Program-made: the position numbers and the translations under genes
Assembly (NCBI GenBank): GCA_947165405.1
Contig: CAMVAG010000083.1
Span: 1-8,896, forward strand
DNA length: 8,896 bases
Direction of reading: 5' to 3'
Source of the DNA: an uncultured Selenomonadales bacterium
Lineage (GTDB): Bacteria; Bacillota; Negativicutes; Selenomonadales; Selenomonadaceae
In this document: positions 1 to 6,464 of the stretch, in pieces
Layout of the letters: every line of letters starts with the position of its first letter
Position numbering within the stretch: position 1 is the stretch's first letter
Notes under the pieces: model-generated
What the model saw: only the letters and a program-made list of their open reading frames with translations
Told to the model about the DNA's origin: nothing
The model's database searches: none

Positions 1-20
1 AGGAATTGGGAATTGGGAAT
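1..20 (+). repeat. Heptamer short tandem repeat, AGGAATTG type (left edge)
   Basis: The first 20 bases are copies of a 7-base unit, GGAATTG, repeated in tandem and probably continuing beyond the left edge. The same family recurs at about 3492-3512 (seen on the minus strand) and at 8882-8896. Here it directly abuts the ATG at 19. Its GGGA at 8-11 lies about 7 bases before that ATG and is the only Shine-Dalgarno-like sequence for the gene. Confidence 0.75.
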
Positions 21-519
21 GATAAGAGAGTTTGCAAAAAAATTGGCGGCGTTCAGAGAGTTTGTCGACTGCGTGATTATCGCGGCTCAATTCAAACGCG
101 GCACCTTCGAGGAAAGCGCGGAAATTTTAAAAGTTCATTCGGCGATGATTTTAATTCGTGTTCGTTCGTCGGAGGCGGAACTTTTAATCAAAATGATTCG
201 CCCGCGCAAAGAAATACAAGCAACGTTCGGCAGCCGAATCCAAACGGCGGAAAAAATTTGGCGAATCTTCACAGCGTCGGAAGTTTCGGATTTCACGGCG
301 GCAGTCGGCGACCAAAATAAAATTCATCAATTCAATCCGCCGATTGTGCCCGGTCTTTTAATTTTGGAGACAATCTGCGCGGCGTTCCCGACGAAATCTT
401 TCAAGGTCAAGTTCAAAAATTTTATCACGGCGGGCGAACCTCTCACCTTGCAAAGCGTCGGAAACAAATTTGAAATCACAAGCGCGGGCGTCAAAAAAAT
501 TTCGGGGGAATTTTTATGA
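19..519 (+). CDS. MaoC-like hotdog-fold (de)hydratase, first gene of the acyl-CoA operon
   Basis: Probably a MaoC/R-hydratase-type hotdog protein acting on acyl-CoA or acyl-ACP thioesters in the cytoplasm. With the ATG at 19 it is 166 residues. Residues 96-113 carry a hydratase-like signature: GDQNKIHQF, then PIVPGLL. Asp98 and His103 have the five-residue spacing of the catalytic Asp/His pair in the GDxNPxH motif, although the Pro of NP is replaced by Lys. Residues 84-95 (RIFTASEVSDFT) match the helix that normally enters this motif. The first 80 or so residues are not recognised and are longer than expected for a single-hotdog enzyme. The frame is open to the left edge, so the start is uncertain: TTG at 13, ATG at 19, or a position upstream of the window. 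The stop overlaps the thiolase start by four bases (ATGA), indicating translational coupling. By context it may be VraC-like. Confidence 0.68.
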   Translation: MIREFAKKLAAFREFVDCVIIAAQFKRGTFEESAEILKVHSAMILIRVRSSEAELLIKMIRPRKEIQATFGSRIQTAEKIWRIFTASEVSDFTAAVGDQNKIHQFNPPIVPGLLILETICAAFPTKSFKVKFKNFITAGEPLTLQSVGNKFEITSAGVKKISGEFL

Positions 520-1649
520 ACGTTTACATTTTGGGCGGCTTGCGAAGTCCGATTGTCGTCGCCAATACAAAATTCAAAATGATTCGTCCGGAAATTTTCG
601 GCGCGGAAGTTTTGAAAGCTCTTCGTGAAAAATTTTCTCTCGAACACGTCGACGAAATCATTTGCGGAAATGCGGTCGGCACCGGCGGAAATATTTCGCG
701 GCTCATGACGCTCCTCGCCGGCTTCGACGATTCGACTGCGGCTTTGACCGTCGACAGGCAGTGTGCAAGCGGCGCGTCGGCAATTTCAATCGCCTGTGCA
801 AAAATTTCTTGCGGGCTTGCCGAAGTGATTATCGCCGGCGGCGCGGAATCTTCCTCACTGCAACCGTTGAGGATTTATCACAAGAACGACGACCGATTTA
901 ATTTGACGACAGCCGATAATTTTCAAGGCGCGTATCGCACGGCGCAATTTTCTCCGAACGAACTCGACCCGCTCGCCATGCTCAAAGGTGCTCAACGCGT
1001 CGCCGAAGCCGAAAAAATTTCCAAAGACGAACTCGACGCTTGGGCTTTGAAAAGTCATCAACGCGCCGCAAATGCCAAAAACATTTTGAAAAATTTTATC
1101 GTCGAAGTCGCGGGCGTTCGTGAAGACACCGGCATTAAAAATCTTTCGAAAAAAATTCTTGAACGCGCTCCGTTGCCGCTCGGTGAAGGCACAATCATTT
1201 CCGCCGCCAATGCCTGCCGAATCAATGACGGCGCAGCGTTCGTCGTCCTCGCAAGTGAAAATTTCGTCCGTAAAAAAAATTTGTCGCCCGCCGCGCAGAT
1301 TGTCGACGTTGCAACGGGAGGCGTCAATCCGCTTGAAAGTCCTCGCGGTGCTCAAGCCGTCGCCGATAAAATTTTGCGCAAGAACAATCTGATTTACGAA
1401 GACCTCGCCGCGATTGAGTTCAATGAAGCGTTCGCCGTGATTGATGTCCTCTTCGAACGGGCGCATCCAAATCTTATCGACAAATTCAATCGGCTCGGCG
1501 GCGCGTTGGCTTACGGGCATCCTTACGGCGCGAGCGGCGCGATTCTCACGATTCATTTGCTTGCGGCTTTGAAGAGCGGCTTGGGTTTGCTGTCGATAGC
1601 GGGCGCGGGCGGCACCGGCGAGGCGATTTTAATCGAGGCGTTGACATGA
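516..1649 (+). CDS. Thiolase family acetyl-CoA acyltransferase lacking the second catalytic Cys
   Basis: A 377-residue thiolase, near the family's usual length of about 390. These enzymes cleave 3-ketoacyl-CoA with CoA or condense two acyl-CoAs. Visible motifs are the nucleophile Cys83 in RQCASGAS, the thiolase signature NDGAA at 237-241, NEAFA at 303-307 and GHPYGASG at 334-341 with His335. The C-terminal motif, normally CxGGGxG, reads AGAGGTG at 362-368. Ala362 therefore stands where the acid/base cysteine should be. The usual NASG before NDGAA reads NACR, placing Cys234 near a position that is normally Ser. GGGGG at 504-508 is a good ribosome site 7 bases before the ATG. ATGA overlaps at both ends couple it to the MaoC-like and ligase genes. 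The family call is firm. Whether it is a biosynthetic, degradative or altered enzyme is open. It resembles VraB by context. Confidence 0.92.
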   Translation: MNVYILGGLRSPIVVANTKFKMIRPEIFGAEVLKALREKFSLEHVDEIICGNAVGTGGNISRLMTLLAGFDDSTAALTVDRQCASGASAISIACAKISCGLAEVIIAGGAESSSLQPLRIYHKNDDRFNLTTADNFQGAYRTAQFSPNELDPLAMLKGAQRVAEAEKISKDELDAWALKSHQRAANAKNILKNFIVEVAGVREDTGIKNLSKKILERAPLPLGEGTIISAANACRINDGAAFVVLASENFVRKKNLSPAAQIVDVATGGVNPLESPRGAQAVADKILRKNNLIYEDLAAIEFNEAFAVIDVLFERAHPNLIDKFNRLGGALAYGHPYGASGAILTIHLLAALKSGLGLLSIAGAGGTGEAILIEALT

Positions 1650-2749
1650 ACTTTTACGATTTGCTTAAGGCGCGGGCTGAAGTCTTCGGCGATAAAATTT
1701 TTCTGCAAGTCGACGGGAAAAGTTTCAGCTACAAAAATTTTTTGGCGGTGGTCGACAACCCTGCAGACGATGTGAAATTTTTTACTCAAATCGTAAAATC
1801 ACTCTCCGCGCAGAAAAAAAATCGCTCAAAAATTTTTGAAGTCACTACGAGCGGCTCAACTTCCGCTCCAAAAATTTTATCGCGAACTTTTGAAAGCTGG
1901 ACAGATTTTTTTCCGACGCAGAATAAAATTTTTCGCGTCGACGAAAGCTCAAAAGTTTTCATGCACGGCAGCTTGAACTTCACGGGGAATTTGAACACTT
2001 TCCTCGCCGTAATGCACGCGGGCGGCTCAATCGTCACGAGCAAAAAATTTTCGCCGAAAATTTGGCTTGAACTTCTCAAAGACGCCACGACGATTTATCT
2101 TGTGCCGAGCAAGTTGGCTTTGCTCACTCAAGGCGCGCCGCTTGAAAACATTCGCTCAATCTTCACGGGCTCTCAAGTTTTGACTGCCGCGCAAAGTCTT
2201 TCGCTCTTGAAAAAATTTCCGAACGCCGAAATTTTTCTTTACTACGGCGCAAGCGAATTGAGTTTCGTCACGTACAAAAAAATTTCCGCCGAAAACGTTT
2301 CCGAAGTTCAAAATTTGGGCAAGCCTTTCGACGGCGTGAAAATTTTTATTCGCGACGGATTGATTTATGTCGATACTCCTTTTCGCGCAGAAAATATTTC
2401 CAAGCCCGCGACCGTCGGCGACAGAGGATTTATCGATGAACGCGGCGATTTGATTTTCTTGGGGCGCGGCGAAGATTTTATCAATCGAGGCGGCGTGAAA
2501 CTTTCGGCTCTTGCGCTTGAACAAAAAATTTGTGCGATTGAAGGTGTCGAGGCGGCGGCAGTCATAAAAATTCCCGATGAGATTCGCGGCGAAAATTTTT
2601 CGGCTTACGTCGTCGGCAGCGTCGACAAAAAAATAATTCGACAAGCTTTGACGCCTGCCGAATCGCCCAAAGAAATTTTTTTCGTGAAGTCGTTGCCGCT
2701 GAATTCTTCCGGCAAAGTCGATAAGAAATTACTTGAGCAGCTCAATTAA
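1646..2749 (+). CDS. Short AMP-forming acyl-CoA/acyl-acid ligase (ANL superfamily)
   Basis: An adenylate-forming enzyme predicted to activate a carboxylic acid as acyl-AMP and pass it to CoA or another thiol. Motifs in order: Thr/Ser-rich phosphate loop TTSGSTSAPK at 67-76, HGSLNFTGN at 107-115, YYGASELS at 199-206, the AMP-ribose motif GDRG at 258-261, the hinge region GRGEDFINRGGVKLS at 273-287, and LPLNSSGKVDKK at 350-361 with the probable catalytic Lys357. All core motifs are therefore present. At 367 residues it is well below the usual 450-550. The loss is in front of the phosphate loop, where only about 66 residues stand in for the large N-terminal subdomain. GAGG at 1635-1638 lies 7 bases before the ATG. 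The start overlaps the thiolase stop by four bases. The last 21 bases overlap the convergent transporter gene. VraA or MenE-like enzymes are the nearest analogues I can name. The substrate is unknown. Confidence 0.85.
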   Translation: MNFYDLLKARAEVFGDKIFLQVDGKSFSYKNFLAVVDNPADDVKFFTQIVKSLSAQKKNRSKIFEVTTSGSTSAPKILSRTFESWTDFFPTQNKIFRVDESSKVFMHGSLNFTGNLNTFLAVMHAGGSIVTSKKFSPKIWLELLKDATTIYLVPSKLALLTQGAPLENIRSIFTGSQVLTAAQSLSLLKKFPNAEIFLYYGASELSFVTYKKISAENVSEVQNLGKPFDGVKIFIRDGLIYVDTPFRAENISKPATVGDRGFIDERGDLIFLGRGEDFINRGGVKLSALALEQKICAIEGVEAAAVIKIPDEIRGENFSAYVVGSVDKKIIRQALTPAESPKEIFFVKSLPLNSSGKVDKKLLEQLN

Positions 2750-2752
2750 TTG
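2729..2752. other. Tail-to-tail gene overlap with palindromes at the stops
   Basis: The ligase stop (TAA, 2747-2749) and the transporter stop (TTA on the plus strand, 2729-2731) lie inside each other's coding sequence, a 21-base overlap. Two perfect palindromes fill the junction: a 13-base one at 2733-2745 (TTGAGC, A, GCTCAA) and CAATTAATTG at 2743-2752. As RNA the first gives only a 5-bp stem with a 3-base loop and no T-tract, so a terminator role is not established. Confidence 0.6.
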
Positions 2753-3493
2753 CTTGCCGATAAGAATCACGGTCATGCCGATAAAAAGCGGTTTGACATA
2801 AGCCGCGCCTTTCGTGATTGCCATTTTCGCGCCGCAAGCCGCACCAAAAATCATTCCGAGCCCCATAGGAATTGCGTAGGAAAAATTCACGAGCCCGAAG
2901 CCCGTAAAAATTATCGCGGCGGCAATGTTGCTTGCAAAATTCGCAGCGCGAGCATTTGCGGCGGCTCCAAGAAAACCGTAGCCCATCATCAAATACAAAA
3001 ACAACATGAACGAGCCCGTGCCCGGTCCGAAGAAGCCGTCGTAGAAACCGAGCGCGAAAATTAAAATCAAACCGAGCAAATAATTTTTGTGGGAGACGTG
3101 AACAGATTTTTTGTCCGCGCCCCAATTTTTTTTCGCCACAGAGTAAATCGCAATGACAATGAGCATGACGACAACGAGCGGCCGCAAAAAATCGGGCGGG
3201 ATTTGCCTGACGACCAAGACGCCGATAATCGAGCCGACGAACGAAAGCGGAAACATCACGCGCATAATTTTTTTGTCAATCGTGCCCGAACGAAGATAAG
3301 TTAAAAATCCCGCGCAGGCTCCCATGCAAGAGGCAATTTTATTCGTGCCGAGGACGTTTAGCATGGGCAAGCCCGCCCACATCAAAGTTGGAACGGAAAT
3401 TAATCCTCCGCCGCCGACAACCGAATCGATAAACGCCGCGATAAAACCCATGCCCGCCATTGCTGCCATAACTGTAAAATCTAACGTCTCCAA
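2729..3493 (-). CDS. TauE/SafE (TSUP) family membrane transporter, YfcA-like
   Basis: A 254-residue polytopic inner-membrane protein of the sulfite exporter TauE/SafE family. The N-terminal half has IDSVVGGGGLISVPTL at 22-37 followed by GLPMLNVLGTNK at 41-52, the pattern I associate with E. coli YfcA. The second half has the matching pseudo-repeat DGFFGPGTGSFMLF at 152-165, fitting the two-fold TSUP architecture. Hydrophobic runs at about 10-35, 55-65, 80-95, 103-120, 138-150, 160-172, 190-215 and 235-252 give seven or eight membrane segments. Family members export or import organosulfur compounds, sulfite or small organic anions; the substrate here cannot be read. The chosen start is TTG at 3493, with GAGGA in the heptamer repeat 8-9 bases upstream. 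ATG codons at 3469 (residue 9) and 3460 (residue 12) lack such a site. It lies downstream of the Hsp70 gene on the same strand. Confidence 0.88.
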   Translation of the reverse strand: METLDFTVMAAMAGMGFIAAFIDSVVGGGGLISVPTLMWAGLPMLNVLGTNKIASCMGACAGFLTYLRSGTIDKKIMRVMFPLSFVGSIIGVLVVRQIPPDFLRPLVVVMLIVIAIYSVAKKNWGADKKSVHVSHKNYLLGLILIFALGFYDGFFGPGTGSFMLFLYLMMGYGFLGAAANARAANFASNIAAAIIFTGFGLVNFSYAIPMGLGMIFGAACGAKMAITKGAAYVKPLFIGMTVILIGKQLIELLK

Positions 3494-3555
3494 TTCCTAA
3501 TTCCTCATTCCTTATTTCATTACGCATTGCGCATTGCGCATTCCGCATTACGCAT
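3492..3555 (-). repeat. Composite heptamer tandem-repeat array
   Basis: Almost the whole 67-base gap between the Hsp70 and transporter genes is 7-base tandem units. Plus-strand units AATTCCT, AATTCCT and CATTCCT occupy 3492-3512. An irregular 8-base piece follows (3513-3520). Five units of the form TNCGCAT follow at 3521-3555 (TACGCAT, TGCGCAT, TGCGCAT, TCCGCAT, TACGCAT). On the minus strand these read ATGCGNA then AGGAATT in the direction of transcription. The AGGAATT part runs into the transporter's start codon. Confidence 0.85.
3494..3508 (-). promoter_or_regulatory. Repeat-derived Shine-Dalgarno sequence for the TSUP gene
   Basis: On the minus strand GAGGAATTAGGAA immediately precedes TTG at 3493. 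The GAGGA lies 8-9 bases before the TTG, an ordinary spacing. No comparable site precedes the later in-frame ATGs. The ribosome site therefore appears to be part of the heptamer repeat and decides the start in favour of TTG. Confidence 0.5.
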
Positions 3556-3560
3556 TGCAG

Positions 3561-6449
3561 TTACGTTGCCCATTTCATAAGCAGAGATTCTTCTTCTTCC
3601 GCGCTCAATTCGCTGCCGTGAATCATTTTTTGTGCGACGCCCTGCGCCTTCGAAAAAAGTTCGGCAAAATTTTCGTCGTAAATCTTGTTGAGGTCGTTGA
3701 AAAGATTTTCCGCGTCGTTGAAAGAATCCTGCGTCATATTGTTTGTCGTGCGGCGGTCGCAAATCATTCCTACAGCCAAAATGCAAACGCTTATCTCGAC
3801 GTTGTTCAAATTCCTCGAACGAATCACTTTGCACAAGTCCGAAACAATTTGCTCGCGCTTGATTGAGGAATTTGTCGGGCGACCGTCAATTTTAAAAGCA
3901 ACTCCCAGCGCGTGAGCCGAAATTTGAATTGAGGAAGTCGGTGCGCCCGCCAAAACTTTGTTGTAATCTTTTTTGAACTCGTAATAAATCCAATCGACTT
4001 CGGTTTTCGTAATCGCGTGCGTGTAAAGATTCGCCATGCGAAATTTTTCGTTGTTGTGAAGATTGACGAGCAAGGCAATATCGTTTTCGTCTCCGCACAT
4101 CGACAAAGTATAAATGCATTGAATTTTCGTGTTCATCTTCAAGCCGCGACCGAGCGTCAAGCCGGGATTGTAAAGCTCTTCGTCAAGTTGATATAAGCAC
4201 AGGCGCGCAAGGCGTCTTTTTTGTTGCGCAGTCCAGCTTGAGCCGATTTTCCTCGCGATAATGACGCAGCGAAGTTTGAAAGATTCTTCGCGGGAATTTT
4301 TAACGTCGTCGAACATCTGCAGGAGCGGTTCGGCAAAATCTTTGTGATTCGTGGCGGAGAGGATTGTGTTCACATTCAATTTGAGCGTGGCGGAATATCG
4401 AACGTTTTCATCTTTGCTTTTGCGGCGAAAAGCATCGTCGACATTTCGGCAGAGCGAGCGAATTGTATTCAGTTGAGCGCGAGGATTTACCTTTCCTCCG
4501 AAACGCGCAATCAATTTCGACTTGGGACCTTTCTCGACACCCGTCGCGATAGAAATTTCTGTCGTGCCGTGGTCAAGCAGTTCAAGCCCGCGTTCGTCTC
4601 GGCAAGTGGCGGCGTCCATGCGAATAATTTTATCCTCGTCCATAAAAATGCTGAACGTTATAAAATTGTCGCCCGTCATGCGCGAATATCTTTCGGGAAA
4701 TTCGATATTTCCTTTTGCAATGATTTTGTAAGAGCCGTCGGCTTCTGCGCGGGCAATCGGAACGCTGATAACATTTTTTCCCGGCGGCAGACGAAAGCCC
4801 GTGAATCTTTGCGAGGTGTAAGGCAATTCTTTTCCGGCGGGAATAATTTCCTCGTAATTTCCTCCGAAAGTGACAAGATAAAAACTTTCGTTGAGGATGT
4901 TGCTGCCGAAGACGACACCGATTGAACGGTCGGCAGCCGTGATGTTTCGATTGCTTGAAGAAGTTTTGTTGAAGATTGAATTTGAATTTGAGCGGGCGAC
5001 TTGTTGAGCGGGAGGAAGTTTTTCGGCAGGCAATTCGTTTTTGAGTTCGTCGGCAAGTTCTTTGTCGTATTTGTGGAGGAAGTAATGATAGACGGCGGCA
5101 CCGCGAGCAACGGCTTGGTCGGGGTCGAGAGCAACAATCGGTTCGAAGCCGAAAAATTTTCTCAAGCGATTGATGACCATATAAAACCTCGACATGCCTC
5201 CGTTCATAATGACGGCATCAACTTTAACATCACTTCCGAGCTTGGCGGAAGCTTTCTTGAGCACGTCGAGAATCGGAAGGATAATATTTTTTTGACTGCC
5301 GAATTTTTCCGTGACGGCGTCAAGATTTTTGTAATCGTCAAAAATAATTTCATCGCCCATGAAGTCTTTCCAAATGTCTTCAAGCTGCGCGGCGGTGAAA
5401 TTGTCGCTGTAAGCATAACCGGTCGTGCCGATATTGCCTCCGACGGGAAAATCTTCCTCCTCGTCCCACCAACCGGAATTGTCGCCGCCGAATGCATCGC
5501 TTTTTTGAGCACTGACCTCCAATTTTAAATTTTCGGCGTAATTGAGGAGCTGGCTCATGACGCCTTTTTCCTCGCTGCGAATTTTTTTGACAATATCGGA
5601 ATGCGCGGCGTATTGCGTGAGATAATTTCGGAACATGACTTTTGCAAGACACAAATCGAAATCGTCGCCGCCAAGCAAAGTGTATCTGTTCGTGGCAATG
5701 TCTTGGACTTTCAAAATTTCGGGCGCGTCGGCTCGTCGAGAAATTTCATGAAGAGTAATATCCAAAGTGCCGCCGCCGAGGTCGAAAACCATTACATTTT
5801 TTTTCGAACTCAAATCCAAAATTTTATCGGCAATCTCTCCGTTGCGAACTTGATTTATAAAATCGTAAATGACGGCGCGAGGTTCTGACAATAAAATCTG
5901 TCTGGGTGAGCCGTCCGCCTTTCTGATTTTTATTCCCGCAAGTTCAGCCGCCTGCAAAGTTGCTTGACGCATAATAAAATCGAAATTCGCGGGCACGGTA
6001 ATTACTGCGTCATCGATTTTCTCCAAGTGATAAATTTTTGCGGCATTTCTCAACATGTGCTCCAAAATTCTTGAGGAAACTTGCGCGGGCGTCTTATCGT
6101 GAATATTCGAGGATAAGCCTTCGACAAAAGCGTTGCCCATCTGACTTTTAATTGACTTGGCAACGAGATACGGGCGCAGAGGGTATCTGCCTTTCGCGAA
6201 ATCGCCGACAATGGGCTGATAATTTTTTTCGTCGTTGTAGTAAACACAACTTGGCAAAATGGGACTTTTCTTGAGCGTGAACTTTGCACCTGCTCCGGCG
6301 TTATACATGTCGACGGCTCTGTCGAGGTCGACAACTTTGCTGACAATATTTCCGTTCGGGCGGATATTCACCGTCGCCAAAACGGAATTGGTTGTTCCCA
6401 AGTCAATTCCCACGCACAAATCGTTGTGCTCTTCTCCGTTAATCAACAT
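3561..6449 (-). CDS. Large Hsp70-like chaperone ATPase with a non-canonical C-terminal region
   Basis: A 962-residue Hsp70-family protein; DnaK is about 640. The nucleotide-binding domain is intact in outline: VGIDLGTTNS at 13-22, Lys101 in SIKSQMG, ITVPANF at 150-156, SEPRAV at 188-193 (for the usual NEPTAA), VFDLGGGTLD at 221-230, LGGDDFD at 259-265, MNGGMSR at 415-421 and DPDQAVARGAA at 442-452. It should bind and hydrolyse ATP. The canonical hydrophobic interdomain linker is replaced by a Ser/Asn-rich stretch at 487-502. A beta-sandwich-like substrate domain follows at about 507-615 (FGGNYEEIIPAGKELP is readable). The usual helical lid is absent; residues 616-962 are largely predicted helical and not recognised. 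A strong AGGAGG at 6459-6464 lies 9 bases before the ATG. It starts 15 bases after the GrpE-like gene, so the two form an operon. It is not housekeeping DnaK. Confidence 0.92.
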   Translation of the reverse strand: MLINGEEHNDLCVGIDLGTTNSVLATVNIRPNGNIVSKVVDLDRAVDMYNAGAGAKFTLKKSPILPSCVYYNDEKNYQPIVGDFAKGRYPLRPYLVAKSIKSQMGNAFVEGLSSNIHDKTPAQVSSRILEHMLRNAAKIYHLEKIDDAVITVPANFDFIMRQATLQAAELAGIKIRKADGSPRQILLSEPRAVIYDFINQVRNGEIADKILDLSSKKNVMVFDLGGGTLDITLHEISRRADAPEILKVQDIATNRYTLLGGDDFDLCLAKVMFRNYLTQYAAHSDIVKKIRSEEKGVMSQLLNYAENLKLEVSAQKSDAFGGDNSGWWDEEEDFPVGGNIGTTGYAYSDNFTAAQLEDIWKDFMGDEIIFDDYKNLDAVTEKFGSQKNIILPILDVLKKASAKLGSDVKVDAVIMNGGMSRFYMVINRLRKFFGFEPIVALDPDQAVARGAAVYHYFLHKYDKELADELKNELPAEKLPPAQQVARSNSNSIFNKTSSSNRNITAADRSIGVVFGSNILNESFYLVTFGGNYEEIIPAGKELPYTSQRFTGFRLPPGKNVISVPIARAEADGSYKIIAKGNIEFPERYSRMTGDNFITFSIFMDEDKIIRMDAATCRDERGLELLDHGTTEISIATGVEKGPKSKLIARFGGKVNPRAQLNTIRSLCRNVDDAFRRKSKDENVRYSATLKLNVNTILSATNHKDFAEPLLQMFDDVKNSREESFKLRCVIIARKIGSSWTAQQKRRLARLCLYQLDEELYNPGLTLGRGLKMNTKIQCIYTLSMCGDENDIALLVNLHNNEKFRMANLYTHAITKTEVDWIYYEFKKDYNKVLAGAPTSSIQISAHALGVAFKIDGRPTNSSIKREQIVSDLCKVIRSRNLNNVEISVCILAVGMICDRRTTNNMTQDSFNDAENLFNDLNKIYDENFAELFSKAQGVAQKMIHGSELSAEEEESLLMKWAT

Positions 6450-6464
6450 AAAAAAAATCCTCCT

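Noticed and set aside
855..1556. 233-codon minus-strand open frame inside the thiolase gene
   Set aside because: The thiolase frame on the plus strand has all the family motifs; this is its shadow.
3492..3555. CRISPR array
   Set aside because: The repeat unit is seven bases with no spacers, so it is a simple tandem array.
4344..4925. 193-codon plus-strand open frame inside the Hsp70-like gene
   Set aside because: It lies entirely opposite a continuous Hsp70-like coding sequence and has no recognisable domain or ribosome site.
3561..6449. Housekeeping DnaK
   Set aside because: Length, the missing canonical interdomain linker, the absent lid and changed motifs (SEPRAV for NEPTAA) set it apart; no DnaJ gene is adjacent.
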